In this document: positions 12,701-25,600 of the stretch, piece by piece
How positions within the stretch are numbered: the first letter of the stretch is position 1
Layout of the letters: each line of letters opens with the position of its first letter
Origin: Bugulina stolonifera
Lineage: Eukaryota; Bryozoa; Gymnolaemata; Cheilostomatida; Bugulidae
Reading direction: 5' to 3'
Length of the DNA: 64,000 nucleotides
NCBI GenBank assembly: GCA_935421135.1
Contig: OW285192.1
Location: 5,437,501-5,501,500 of the forward strand
Made by a program: the position numbers and the translations under genes
Notes under the pieces: generated by a model
Database searches by the model: none
Seen by the model: only the letters and a program-made list of their open reading frames with translations
Told to the model about the DNA's origin: nothing

Positions 12701-14926
12701 CATGTAAGTGTATACTATGGCCTACACAGTGTACAGTATATGTACCTCTATATTATGGTAACAATAAGTATCTGTACTGCACCACACCCCTCTACCTGTG
12801 CACCAATACATTAGTGAGTATGTAGCAATCACCCGACAAGAGTAGACAAATTCCTTGCAAAAATAATAACATCGCACAGTATAAAATAGTTATGTGGGCA
12901 TGCACATGGCATGGCAGACGTATAGTGCTAATAGCAAGCCCCAATTACATGTACATTGTAATGCAGCATGTAAAGAATTAGTACAAGTAATACACCCAAT
13001 CCAAAGCTAATCTATGGAATAGCTAGTAGTACAGTAAACATACAATAACACTATAATAGATGTAGATTTACTATTATAGAATGATATAACTTATATATAC
13101 ATGTATTACATATTTATTATATTTTATGCTCTTGTACACAACTTACCTCTTGCTGGAATCTGACAACACAAAACCCAGCTGATGCCTCAAATGCTATACA
13201 AAGCACCAGCAACACTGTGTACTAAAATGGTAAAATAATGCACTACAATATTATAGAAATGGGTCCATAAAATGGACAGTTTACTCTATTTAACTTCAAA
13301 CAGGAAACTGAAACTCTTGAGCCGATTGCCTATTTTCCCTCGGCGGAGCCTCGTTCTAGTGGAAATTGACTATCCATTATTTTTCAGTTAGGCCAAGGCC
13401 AACAAGTTGGTCTCTTCAGTTCCTGGCAACATGGAGCACTTTTCTGATTGGTTAATATTAGCTACAAAGACTCCAATTACATGTATGTACATTGTAATTT
13501 ATTAGAAATCAACTCTGGTTATTGGTTAGATATTAATCAATGCCACTAGTAGGCTGGTGCTACGCCTTGCCTATATAGCCATGCCAACTAGCCATGGAGG
13601 CCTTGCCTATAGAGCCATGCTAACTAGCCATGAAGGCCTTGCCTATAGAGCCATGCCAACTAGCCATGGAGGCCTTGCCTATAGAGCCATGCTAACTAGC
13701 CATGAAGGCCTTGCCTATAGAGCCATGCCAACTAGCCATGAAGACGACTAAATTATATGTTACAGGCTCTGATTCTACTAGTAATGATTTCCGTGACACT
13801 AGCAGTGGCACTACTATAGGCCATACGAGCAATACCATTGATATAATGTGTTCATATATATTATATTATATAATACATTTATATAACATACTCACCGCAC
13901 ACAGCTGTTGGTGGGTTTTCTTGCATAGAGCCACTGTGTTGATACTCCCATAGATTAAAAGGAATATGCCACTGACTACCAACAGTACTGCTGCCTTGTA
14001 TATGCCGGGCTTAGCCACAGTTCCATAGATGTAGGAGAAATACATAATGAGATTTCCTCCATGCTGGGGATTCAGGTCTATGAGTAGGAATATACCAACA
14101 CCCAGCACTGCAGCACCTGCTAACTGAGGAAATTAGGCTAATTGTTCACGAACTTATGAGTCTTACTATTGATTGTAATAAAGACAGATAGCTTAACCAG
14201 ATCTTATATTGTATTATATTGGACTAAAACATGCCATACTTGGTGATATAATATAATATTAAATGAAATAGTCATACACATGCAGTTTGCCAGGAAATAT
14301 TAGAAATTATTTAATTATCTACATTGACAATATAAAAGCTTCTGTAATTTATTCGTCTATATAAAGCTATCTGTGCTATGTTACGCTAAAATATAAACCA
14401 GCATTATGTTGCATTGTTCTATGTTATCATTTACATGTAGTATCTATGCAAGAATTAATACAATCATTGATAGACAACAGGTGAAACTATTTCAGATACA
14501 TTAGTTTAAAGTTGTCCTCTCTCTGAAATGCAACATTTATGAAGGATAGACAACTCCATATGAATGACAGAATAAGAGAACCTCTCTGGGCTTGCATTTG
14601 AAATGCAAGACAATTATTTTATTGAACAAGTGATTTTCACACACTAACAAACCTCCAAGGCAAAAATAAAGTGATATAGGAAGCCATTCAGGTAAATTCA
14701 CTTTCAGCATTTACAATTTGTATGTGATGTACTCTTACACTCCCAGTCTATGAATAACACACTAACATTTATTGTACTGACACAAAATATACAGCCAGGT
14801 AAATACCACACTATAGTATATTGGTTATACACATTACTAACTTACTGAATTGGAGATACTGAAGAAGGAAAGAATGATAAAGAAGAACTTTTTAGTCGGT
14901 TCTAGCAGCTCATCACAGTTGGCCAT
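3537..14926 (-). CDS. Tetraspanin, complete, seven exons, 351 aa
   Basis: Minus-strand exons are 14926-14846, 14123-13896, 13221-13147, 12676-12566, 12296-12107, 5133-4961 and 3734-3537. The phases join to an unbroken 1056-nt reading frame. The start MANCDELLEPTKKFFF is a usual tetraspanin N-terminus leading into TM1. TM2 lies in exon 2 (AAVLLVVSGIFLLIYG) and is followed by ALCKKTHQQLC. TM3 is exon 3. The large extracellular loop carries the hallmark YMCCG, then PVSCC, and GC in exon 6. TM4 runs across exons 6-7 (SAMVVLVIIQ then VLGILLTLVF). The cytoplasmic tail of about 50 residues is long for the family, with PCPCPPE, a basic KRSRS stretch and an acidic FDEDFDD end. Tetraspanins organise membrane microdomains with partner receptors. 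The exact subfamily is not recognised. Intron 5 (about 7 kb) and the last intron hold inserted elements. Confidence 0.93.
3724..4640 (-). repeat. 34-bp minisatellite containing a copied 3' splice site, split by a solo LTR
   Basis: Units of the type aggcaggtagaacctgtaag recur at 3724-3788 and about 4452-4640. Read on the minus strand each unit holds cttacag followed by GTTCT, which is the acceptor and first bases of the last tetraspanin exon. The array is interrupted at 3789-4451 by an LTR. Confidence 0.8.
3789..4451 (-). mobile_element. Solo LTR, copy 1 (663 bp)
   Basis: The ends are TGTAATGG and CCATCACA, near-perfect inverted TG..CA termini. The target duplication ATAT lies at 3785-3788 and 4452-4455. 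The neighbouring intact 34-bp units show the empty site. On the minus strand there is a TATA box (tatataaag, about 4106-4115) and AATAAA (4057-4062). It aligns along its length with the copy at 57959-58679. No internal retroelement coding region is present. It lies in the last tetraspanin intron in the same sense as the gene. Confidence 0.85.
5139..5250. repeat. Minisatellite (tatagcctcagtacatacat type), left of insertion
   Basis: Units of about 50 bp alternating 'tatagcctcagtacatacat' and 'ataacctcagtacatataca' start directly upstream of the tetraspanin exon 6 acceptor. The same array resumes at 11422-11575, so the intervening DNA looks inserted. Confidence 0.75.
5819..6162. mobile_element. 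Foldback/MITE-like element with ~75-bp inverted repeats
   Basis: The left arm (5819-5897) and right arm (6085-6162) are near-perfect reverse complements: aattataaatcaaacgag against ctcgtttgatttataatt, continuing through aattctgcgaacgaatagcg. The interior (5900-5940) matches, inverted, the stretch at about 10850-10900. The 40 bp just right of the element match 10885-10925 inverted, so related copies exist. Confidence 0.75.
6200..9589. other. Non-coding AT-rich interior of tetraspanin intron 5
   Basis: I see no gene, RNA or clear repeat in this 3.4 kb. Open frames are short and have no family resemblance. It carries frequent acatgtaca palindromes. Confidence 0.5.
9590..10690. repeat. 114-bp tandem satellite, about nine diverged copies
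   Basis: The block 'actgtgcatggggacccagg ... caagccacccattagcaaca ... aacagtcgggtcattatcaa' repeats. The last copies (10427 to 10541) are exactly 114 bp apart and nearly identical, while copies towards 9600 are more diverged. The short open frames across it are repeat artefacts. Confidence 0.85.
10837..10930. mobile_element. Fragment related to the 5819-6203 foldback family, inverted
   Basis: Sequence such as ctttagtggatatgcaggaa (5909-5928, inverted here) and 'attctgcttcactcatagct' (about 6160, inverted here) occurs in reverse complement. This marks a second copy of the same non-autonomous family with different arms. Confidence 0.55.
11422..11575. repeat. Minisatellite right of hAT-like insertion
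   Basis: This continues the tatagcctcagtacatacat array seen at 5139-5250. Taken together they give the pre-insertion state of tetraspanin intron 5. Confidence 0.75.
12107..12296 (-). CDS. Tetraspanin exon 5: EC2 loop with CCG motif
   Basis: The acceptor is cctcatgcag. The exon begins YMCCGVNNGSDW, the diagnostic Cys-Cys-Gly of tetraspanin EC2, and contains a second pair at PVSCC. N-glycosylation sequons NGS and NLT are visible. It exits in phase 1 after SKQ and joins exon 6 across the 7-kb intron. Confidence 0.9.
13560..13745. repeat. 36-bp minisatellite with 72-bp higher-order alternation
   Basis: Five units of 'gccttgcctatagagccatg' plus 'ccaactagccatgga' are present. Alternate units differ at gccaac/gctaac and atggag/atgaag, so pairs are duplicated as 72-bp dimers. 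It lies in tetraspanin intron 2. Confidence 0.85.
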
Positions 14927-16608
14927 CTCAATGACTTCTATTGTTGTGTCATTCCTAGCATACTTTACCATAACTTTGTATATTATTTATTACAATAGCA
15001 ACAATAAGTATTATTACTAACATTATAAAATTGACCATAGACATTCTGAACAACAATAAACATAGTGGAATGTATTATAGTGAACAGTGTAGTCAGTGTA
15101 CTGTCTTCACTAGATGCAGTGAATGTTATTATTTAATATAGAGGCTATCAGATTTATCTTCTCTTTAAAAGAAGTTGGACAACTCCCACAAAAATAATAG
15201 TGTTGTAGATTTGTTCAGCCTGGCAACAGCCTCCTACTTCAGCTGTTTAGCAACTCAACCAATGATCACATTGCAAAATATTAAAGTTTGAGTGAAAAGA
15301 ATAGGAAGACTTGATAAGCCTGGCGTGTTCACTGTAGGTTGATATGGCACATGTGACGTGGGTTTACAGGTGCTTGCTAGGTGCTTGACACCGGGAGCTG
15401 TGAGCATAAGTACTCTACTCTCAGTTTGTTCACTTTATACTACAGGGAATCCTAATTGGAGGTGGAGACAACTCTTTGCTCCATAGTTTAGGAACTCACA
15501 CATGATTCGAACCAAGGACCTGAGGCTACAGCATCCTCACTCACTCATCATTGTCAGGGAGACCACTGCTGTCTTCTGAGCTTATTGGTCACCATCTTGT
15601 ATTAGTATCGGCTACGGAGGTTCCGAGTTTATAGTTGTACCTCTGGTGTGGCAAGGATAGCAGCTGACAATCGTGATCGAAGCTTTCGTGGAATATGCCG
15701 ATGTACCTTCATTACTTACAGTGTGTATCACACTCATAACTCTCAACATTGAAAGGGAACAGAAGCAGACGTCAGTCAAATAGACTACTGGACAATTGGG
15801 GGGGGGGGGGAGGGGGGGGGGGGTTGTCAGCCAACCACATGCTATTTCTGTGCAACTTGTTGAAATGTTTTTTTTAACACAAACTGTAGGTAGTCCTGAA
15901 AAACTATGATTTCTCAACATGAATTTAGTACAGTAAAGTTGTGATTGCGGTGTGGTGGACTGTTATTGTAACACACTAATCTCATAGTATCTGTATAGCA
16001 ACAGCCAACAATAACACTTCCACACAAAACTATTATTTAGTTCTTTAACTTTAATGAAACTGTAAATAATTGTCAAACAAAACCTTCTTTTCAGTAAACC
16101 CATTTGACACTATTGATAAAACATGAATTGTTGTTATAGCTGTTGTGCCATTGTATCTCTACTCCTGATTTGATAATATTACCGATTGTTGTTGTTGCTA
16201 TAAACTATGTCACCCTCCTTAGTCAACTTTGAAATGTTCACTTTCTTTAGGTTGTCGGGGTTTAACACCCCGTTTGATCTCGTCATTTTTAGCGAATTTT
16301 GAAAGATATTAAATGTAATATATTATTGTGTGTTGTTATTCCTTTTGTTTGAAAGCATCTTCACTTGTGTAAGTATTTTATTCTATTCATAATCTCTGTG
16401 GTTATCAAGTGTATATATACAACATTTAGATCCCCAGTTTATACTTCACGTAGAACCTAATACAAAGCCTACTACTATTAATCTACTTGTAGTTAGACGC
16501 AGCACTTACCTACTTTACCTACTTTCAATTAGCTCTAACCTAATGTAGAAATGCACGGAGATTTTAAATTTTAGCCTTTAGAATTTGTGTGAACTTCAAA
16601 CAGTCATC
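14927..16608. promoter_or_regulatory. Head-to-head intergenic region, tetraspanin (-) / KAP gene (+)
   Basis: About 1.7 kb separates the two divergent start codons, so it must hold both promoters unless distal 5' UTR exons exist. It contains a tRNA-like head (about 15485-15600) and a G tract at 15798-15823. No TATA box is assigned with confidence. Confidence 0.45.
15485..15600 (-). repeat. Possible tRNA-derived SINE head (degenerate)
   Basis: On the minus strand the sequence ggttcgaatc matches a pol III B box. An A box is not clear. Assigned mainly by similarity in style to the better copies at 28.1, 36.6 and 46.8 kb. Confidence 0.3.
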
Positions 16609-19600
16609 ATGGCGGGGTGAGAAATCGTGTATTTACTGTCATTAAATATTCATATTTAATCTCTCATATTTGGTGATGTAGCAAAACGTTTTGTTGATTT
16701 TATGACCTACTTGTATTTATCGTTTGTCTGCATCACCAAATATGAGGTTAAATATGGATGTGTACCTTTTAGCATTGCTATAAAATGTATTTTTGTTGAA
16801 ATTATTTATTCCAGTTAAAAATGAATAATAGTTATATATCCAAGACATCCAGGTAAAGCTATTGACTGTGCAGTATTGAATGCCATCTACTTGTTTATGC
16901 ATAATTTCACCATTTTATTTCTATAAAACTGAACAGCAATGTCTCTAACTTTGCAAGACATACTATTTGTGAGAGGCATGTCATTTCACCCACCGACAAG
17001 CACGCTGCACGCCTTGACATTGTTGTTTGTTATTCTATTAGCAGTGTTGGAACAGTATGCGATACTAGTTTGACTATCACTATAATAATTATTGTAACAT
17101 GAATTAAATTCACAGCTTGAATTAACCTGTTCATTAAGAGTTGTCTCTACCATGTATAAGCACTGTTAATTCTTTGCACTTTTGTTATACATGCGTTTGT
17201 CACTATGACGACCCACTTTATGATAACTTGTTGAACAGCAACTGGCCATCACCATAATACTGTTTCTTACATGCACATGTACATTTGCTCTTAGTCGTAC
17301 ATATTAAACATTTAAGGAATCTAATTTTCAATTCGATGTTGGCTAGAATTCTTCTACTCTCTTCTGGGGTAGGAAGCTCAGACCAAATCAGAAATACTAG
17401 TTTCTTGTGCTAAATTCAGTTACATTCACAAGCTAAGGTCAGGGACAGCTTGTTTTGATTGAGTCAAGTCACGGACTGCTAACACGTTTGGTATCAGTTG
17501 AGAAATTAGTTTAGTAATATTTCACAAACCTATTCAAAAGGTCACAGAAACACTTTTGTGAATTCATCAGTGGATATTTCATTGAATAACCACAATCTAC
17601 GATTTCTATGTCACATTAAGTCATTTGAATCCATACTCTACATTAATTTATGAACTAAAATGTATCAGAGATTAATGAATAGAAAATGGAATTGTAATCC
17701 AGCTTGTGTTGATTGTTATATCGTAATTTGTGAGAACGTTCACTAATGTTATAGTGTATTTAGTATTATAGTATGTGCAACCAATTCTACTGCTATAATT
17801 CCGTTGAATTCCTAAGTTGAATATTACAGGAATATGTCTTCATATGGTGCGTATTACTACAACAACTCTAAGTCTGAGAGTAAGGGAGATGAATCTAAGT
17901 CACCAGCACCTGGAAGGTATGATGATAGACCTGTGACAGCTGCCACAAGGTATCACCATAGACGGAGGTCCATAACTCCACCTGACGGGGAGAGGAAGGT
18001 GCCCTATTACCAGGAAATTGAGAGGCCGAGGAATCCTGGGGCTAATGATGAGAGGTCTAGAGGTGGTTATGGAGACAGACCTACTACTGCATATATACCG
18101 TCCACTCAGAACATAGCAGCACCAGGTACACCACAGCCGGCCCGAGCACAGGAACGTAGGCGAGCTGACAGCCCCGATCCATCCATGCTGTCAGATATAT
18201 CAGAGCCTGAGATCAGGCCGAACTATTCCGCTGTAGACTACTACACATACTCAAAATGTTTAGAAAGGTAGGGGGTTACCTACACAGCCCATCTTTTAAG
18301 ATGTAGCAGTATAGTATAACATGATGCAGATAATTATGATTTACAACAGCATTTTATTTCCATGGGAACATACATGTGCATGTACAGTGTAACTTTGCTA
18401 GACATGTTTGTGTACTACTGTTACAGGGTGGTATCAGACCCCAACCTCTCTATGCCTGTTCGACTTGGAGTAATGGGTAAATGGGGAGCAGGCAAGTCTA
18501 AGATTATTAAAGGAGTTCTGTGGTGTCTAAAACAAGCCTGTGATACGACCTGCACTCACCTCAGTAAGTCACCCACTACAATGCTATATTAACAGCCTAG
18601 ATTAGATCGAGTCTCGGGTAATTTTTGCAGCCACTAGTCTGTACTGTACTGTGCCATACTGTTAGATTTTAAGATTTTAACCATCATGAAGTTAAATGAA
18701 CTTTTCCACATGAGGTCCAGTCAGCATAGAGTAAATACATTTCTACGAAAACTTTCGTCAGAGTCACAATTATATTTGTCTATGAGCGAATCAATTGGTA
18801 CTTAGATTGGTCCTTAGTGTTGTTATACTATAACAGCTACATTGTACATAGAGCATTATATGGCCGATGTTATGCATGTCATTTATTAGCTTTTTGTAAT
18901 ACTTGTTTTCATTTGATAATGCAGTAGTACATAGTTACACAGTATCGATTGAATAAATTAAAGTGGTAGTTCCTGCTTTTAACTAGCCTACGGGAGTTAT
19001 CTCCCTTTGTAACAGCATTGAATTAACAGCATGCTGGTGATTGGTCGTACTGTTTCAGATGAACCAGTAGATGCTCCAAGAAACATAAGATGGATGTTTA
19101 GAACTTGCTGGTGCTGCGACATGTCTTTCTTCGTCTACTTGTTCTTACTTTTTATCCTTCTACTCACTGTTGTGGCAAGCGTACTGCTTGCTTTCCTTCT
19201 CGGAGTAGGTAAGACTTAACAGTATTGGTTGTTGTCCTTGTCACATGGGTAATGTTAGCCAATCAGAACATAGGCACATGAATCGGGTCTCCATTGCTTA
19301 AACTGGGATAACACTCACACCAATGGCATTTGGAACTGACAACTTCATGAAAGTCATACTAACTTTGGGCTTAAAGCCAGGTCTAGTATTCGTACAGCTG
19401 CTATGAACAGGCCGAGTTGACTGATTCAGTCCACAGGGTGAACAAGGCTTCAGATGGACCCAATTCTTTATTACAGAGGCATAGCCTCATATCTTTAAGT
19501 GAGACAGAGTCATCAGGGGGGAGGGGGAGGTGAGGTACCATAACGCTCCGGTATACATCTGTAGTTACTCCATGGTATAATGGTATTCTATACTTTACTA

Positions 19601-22600
19601 ACACATATTTTTGCTTTGATGTTGGAGCAAGTTTGATAAATTCAATCAGGTGTACATGTAGTTTCAATAAACAGCATAGTGCTAAGTAGCAAATATCTCA
19701 CCTATTCCTTTTGCCTGAATATAAGAGTGACTGCTGCCCTGAACAGGTATTATATTAGTTCCATGTAACTGGCTTCCAATATCAATGTCGTTGAATAGAA
19801 AATTCTTTCTTCAAATGAATACAATAAAATTTAAGTGCGCAATCAGAGTAACAGTGGTACCTTGTATAGCTCCAATTATCATATAATCATATATTATAGT
19901 ATTAAATTTATATACATGTATGCACTTGTGCATAGGGTTTATGTTGTATAGGTACACAGTTTATTTAGCAATCTAGATTTATAGACTCTAGACCCAGAAA
20001 GTTTATTGATGCCTTATCTCTGCAAAAGATTTGAAATGTGTGAATTAGTGTAGTGCTTCTCGCTGAAATGTATTTTTTCGTAAACAGGAAACACTCTAAA
20101 AGATTGACTGGTGTTTAATATACACTGCCAGTTGCGATTCCAACTGCTTTTTATCAGAGGACAAATACAAAATGCATATAAAATTTAGTGCAGGAAATAG
20201 ACACATCTTTGCAAGAGTGATTGGTGATTTCTTATACCTTTTTTATGGACAATGTTATACTACAACTACATGATTGCATTCTAGACATGGATTGTGTATT
20301 TTAGCACCTTTTGTAATACCGGGTATGGATTTATCTCCCCAGTTAAACAAGACATCTACAGCATCCTCTGCATCTACCAGCTCTATATCTTCTGATGAAA
20401 CTATAGCTCTCATAGGTCAGTACAGTACATCATTGATCTCTACCTAGTAACTGCTAGAAAGCACATTGTATGTTATATTGCAACGATCTCTCACTCAGTA
20501 GTGGGAGTAGAGAGAAATCACTCATGACCTGCCTGTCAACTTTGTAACGAAGCGCTTTTACAAGATGACATAACGAAACCTCATATTTCTATCAAATACT
20601 CTGATAATTTGCATATAATGTAATATAATTCTATGAAATCTGGAAGACTTTTACTTATAACTTTATTTTTTTTTACAGTGACAGTGTCATTAGTAGCTTG
20701 TTTACTACTTATAATCTGTATAGCTGGAGTGTTCCGATGCACAAGTGATAGATATTTGAGGGGCGTAGGTGATACCCTATCTCACTTTAGAGCCCTAGTA
20801 GTCATGGCTCTCTGTGATACTCCACCCCCTCCAGTCGATCCTGTAGACAAAGTGGAGATAATTCCAATCTGCTTCAATGCATCAGAGTTTGCTGGTGAGT
20901 GCACTCATAAAAATCATGATGATACTTATCTCGAATCGGTCTTTCTTAAAAACTTAACAAATCTAATTGTTTTGATTCCAAGAGCCCAGATAGAGTAGCA
21001 GATGGTATAGAAATTGATAACATCTGCTACTCTATCAATGCTACTATCAATGTAGGTAACCTGGCAGACCGAACATTCCGTATTTATATTATAATATACA
21101 TGTACATTTAGGACTAATAAATGTAGCAAATCTATGCACTTGGGTTAATGAACGTATTTTATCGCCGTCTCCAATCATGCTGTTGATAACACTAGTAATC
21201 TTGAGTTTGCATAACTATTTAACTAGGTAGCTAACCAATCTCTACTGTGTTTGCATAATAGGGTCAAGTAACTAACCAATACCTACTGTGTTTACATAAT
21301 AGGGACAGGTAACATTAACTAATCTCTACTGTGCTTACGTAGTAGGGACAGGTAACTAACCAATCTCTACTGTGCTTATGTAGTAGGGACAGGTAACTAA
21401 CCAATCTCTACTGTGCTTACATAGTAGAGTCAAGTAACTAACCAATACCTACTGTGCTTACATAATAGGGACAGGTAACTAACCAATACCTACTGTGCTT
21501 ATGTAGTAGGGACAGGTAACTAACCAATCTCTACTGTGCTTACATAGTAGAGTCAAGTAACTAACCAATACCTACTGTGCTTACATAATAGGGACAGGTA
21601 ACTAACCAATACCTACTGTGTTTACATAATAGGGACAGGTAACTAACCAATCCCTACTGTGCTTACGTAGTAGGGACAGGTAACTAACCAATCCCTACTG
21701 TGTTTACATAGATTCAGACGACTGCTGGTCGGCTCTAGCCCAGCAGATGCTCATGCAGTGTGAGTCTATGTTTGGATTCTGGAAGAGTCGTCTGTACAGA
21801 ATCTGTTCTAAGGACCTGGAGGTTGGTGACCTGTACTGAGAAGTGCTATGTTCATTGTACATGATAACTATCTATTCTAACAGATCACGTTGCCATTGTA
21901 TTGTAAATAACAAATTGTAACCAGGGTGGTTTGTTACTCTTTGAATCTGAGCAAAGGAAGATGTATTTACCCAGAAATACTTGAATGAATTTTCGCACAA
22001 AATCTCAAAACTTGTGCTTTGTCCCATGTAAAAGGAAAGCAGGAATTGTTCTTCCTTAAATTTATTAATGGATGCCTAGTCGAATTAACACAACCAAGGG
22101 CATGGGTTCAAAGGTCATCAAAATTCCCCCCACTACCGACTTTTCGACCATCATTAGGAAAATGCAACTTGGTATGATGTAACGTTTGTGCTACTATTTT
22201 AACTAAAATCGCACTATCTGTAACTGTATGCTTTCAGCATGAACACGACTACTTGATTGCTGATGAAGAGAAATGGAGAAATTCAGGCAAAGATAAAGTA
22301 GGAGCTAAAGCTAATCGGTCAATAGCCTCAGCGTCACCATCTAAGGCCAGAGCTGATGGGGTCAGCAGGTCAGCCCGGTCTCGCCGAGGTTATGAGCCAG
22401 AACCTAAGAAACCTCTGTACAAAAAATCGGTCCTCAAAACTAAATCAAATAAAGGTGGGTTTGACGTACTCTGTCATACTCTGCCACACACTGATACACC
22501 CTGTCATACTCTATTATACCTTGTCATACCCTATCATACTCTGTTATACCCTGACATACTCTGTCATACTCTGTCATACCCTGTCATACCCTGACATACT

Positions 22601-25600
22601 CTGTTATACCCTGTCATACCCTGACATACTCTGTCATACTCTGTTATACCCTGACATACTCTGTCATACTCTGTTATACCCTGACATACTCTGTCATACT
22701 CTGTCATACCCTGTCATACCCTGACATACTCTGTTATACCCTGTCATACCCTGACATACTCTGTCATACTCTGTTATACCCTGACATACTCTTTCATACT
22801 CTGTTATACCCTGTCATACCCTGACATACTCTGCCAAACACTGTCATACTCTGTTATACCCTGACATGCTCTGTCATACTGTGTTATACCCTGACATACT
22901 CTGTTATACCCTGTCATACCCTGACATACTCTGTCATAAACTTTCGTGCATTTTTGGAGTGCTTTCTACATATTACATGTGTACATGTATGTATATGTAT
23001 GTGCATGTACATGTATGTGTAAGTCATATTGTCGTATACGTTGCAGGTAATATGTACGTATCTTTGATAGAAATGTTCTAGTATATAATTTAGTTGTATG
23101 TGACCAAAATAATGATTACAATATTGTCGTATTTTAGTTGTGGCTACGGAGGATAACTTTGACAAAAAGATAAATGTGACAGTCCGGACAGCTAAATGGA
23201 AGTCAATTGGCTACCCAATGCTCATAACCATTGGTCAGTTATACCTTTGTGTTTTATTCTACTATAATGTACATAAACCTGGACACATAATTTAGTGGGG
23301 CTCATTATACATGTAGACTATTATTATACATGTACAATCATGTACATGTAGTTCATACTATTGAATGTATGGAGTTGTCTACTTACAATTTCACAGTATG
23401 ATAACTCCAAATTATCTGTAAAAATTTAATGTTTTCAATATCAACAAGATTACATGAGGATAAATATAAGTCACATGAGTATTAAGATACTGCAGCCTAT
23501 TTCATATTATAGTACTAGTGCAAGTACAATCAATTATAAAGTTAGTGTATAGAACTCAGTGACATGCATACATTCACTGCGAACCTCACACAGTTCATAA
23601 TGTACATCATCCTATAATTGGAGGTACACTATATTATAGCATGTGGTTACCATTTTACAGGTTTATCTTCATTTATATCGGCTACAGTGATCCTCATTAT
23701 TATCAGTCAAGGAGTAGATACGGCCAGTATCCAAGTCTATCACTATGTTATACTCGCTTTGACTGCAGCTATAATATGTAAGTGGGGATAACTGACAACT
23801 AATGACAGTGTTGAACAAATGAAAATAGGTCAAATGCTTTTATACACCTCAGTTTACCAATAGCACATGATCTGTGGATTAAGATAAAATTCATCTGGTA
23901 ATGCAAAAGTCTGGAATCAACAGAAATTACATCGTACAGTATGTTAGGTACTATCGAATACGGTGAAGTTCTTTGCCTCGATAAATCCACGAAATATTTA
24001 TAATATACAATGCACATGTTGTACACTGTAGAAATATTAATTTAACATGGCTGATGTTGACTCCTGTATTGCTGTCAGTGGTTTGGGAATAAATAGATAT
24101 ACATGTAATATTGCTTACTATTTTAGTGATGACTCTCATCATAATACTGAGGGGCTCAATACTCCTCCTACACAGTGCCTGTTCTAGTCCGGAGCAGAGG
24201 CTAGAGCGTCTTCGAAAGAAATCTTTTAAACATAGGAAGCTTTACTCCACTGGATCGCAGGGTTTTATGCATCATGTAAGTACTTTTGTGTGTAACGTAA
24301 TAGCAGTTGCAGCAATTGCCTGTAGATCGGGAGATTGTGTGCAAAGTTATAGCAGGTACAGTGAATACCTGTAGACATAGGAGATTTTGTGTTTTACCAA
24401 TAAAAACCAGATAAAGTAAAGCAACAGATGAACATGAGCAAGCTCTTTTATACTGTTTTCTTTTGTCATACTTTGCTGTCTTACTATGGCAGCAGAACTA
24501 CATATTATACTGTATATTTTACACATATTCACAGGTGAAAGAAGAAATAGTGATGTTAGTCGGGTTTCTTAGATATATGGAGCATATTTACCAACGCAGG
24601 TTCAGAATACTCCTTACTATTGATGACTTAGACAAGTGCGCTGACCAGAGGATACTTGATACATTTAATGTAAGTTTGATGTGATATGTAGAATACAGAC
24701 CTGTTGATATTAACTGTTGATAGCAACATAATGTAAGGTGTCGATAGTAAGTGTTGAATGTAAGTGTTGATGATAGCTGTTGCAATGCTGAAAGTGAGTG
24801 CAGAGGACAGTGCTGATAATATTTTTTGAAATGTTGCTAGAACCTGTTGAACTATTGATGGTACATGTTAAGGTGTTGATAGTAAGTGTTGAAGTGTTGA
24901 TGACAAGTGTTGAAGTGTGGAAAGTAAGTGCTGAACAGCTAATGAGTTATCTACATGAACATTATTTCTTCTTGTTAATTACAGGCAGTCAAGGTGCTGT
25001 TCGGAGAGCCTTCCTTTCCTATAGTTACTATGATAAGCATGGATTCAGAGCTTGTCGTTAAATCTCTTAGCAGGATGGGCATCGACTCTGGCCAGACATA
25101 CATTAACCAGATGGTGAACATGAAGTTTTGTCTACCAGATTCAAGTCAGCAAGACATAGGTAAAGTATAACTCACATACTTGAGCACATTAAGTTTGTTG
25201 ACAATGCCACCACAACAGATGCTATATTACGCATCGTATTTTTCGATAAATATTTCCGGCTGTTTTGGTTCTGGCCTAATGTCACCACTCGATAAAAAAT
25301 TGTAAGCTACAGCAGCTGATACCAGAGTGCATGTGTTAGCGACAGGGTTGGATGTTTTCAGAACAATACCTCAGTAGTCATTGGTCATTACTGCAAGTAA
25401 TAGCCAGCTTATGTAATTCTACATGTATGACAAATTGATTCACAGTTTGCACTATATTTAGTTAAACTACTGGAGAACCAAGCCGAGCACCTGCTATGCT
25501 CCACAAGTGTCCGAGTGAATAGGCTGAAGGAAGTGTCAGATCAAAAGTACAATGCCTCCACTTACCACCTTAGCAGACGTGAAGCAATAAGAGAACTCGA

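Noticed and set aside
15798..15823. G tract as a regulatory G-quadruplex
   Set aside because: A 26-bp run of G with one A is more likely slippage or a sequencing-prone homopolymer. No supporting context.
21225..21711. CRISPR-like direct repeat array
   Set aside because: Units are contiguous without unique spacers and lie in an animal intron. It is a minisatellite.
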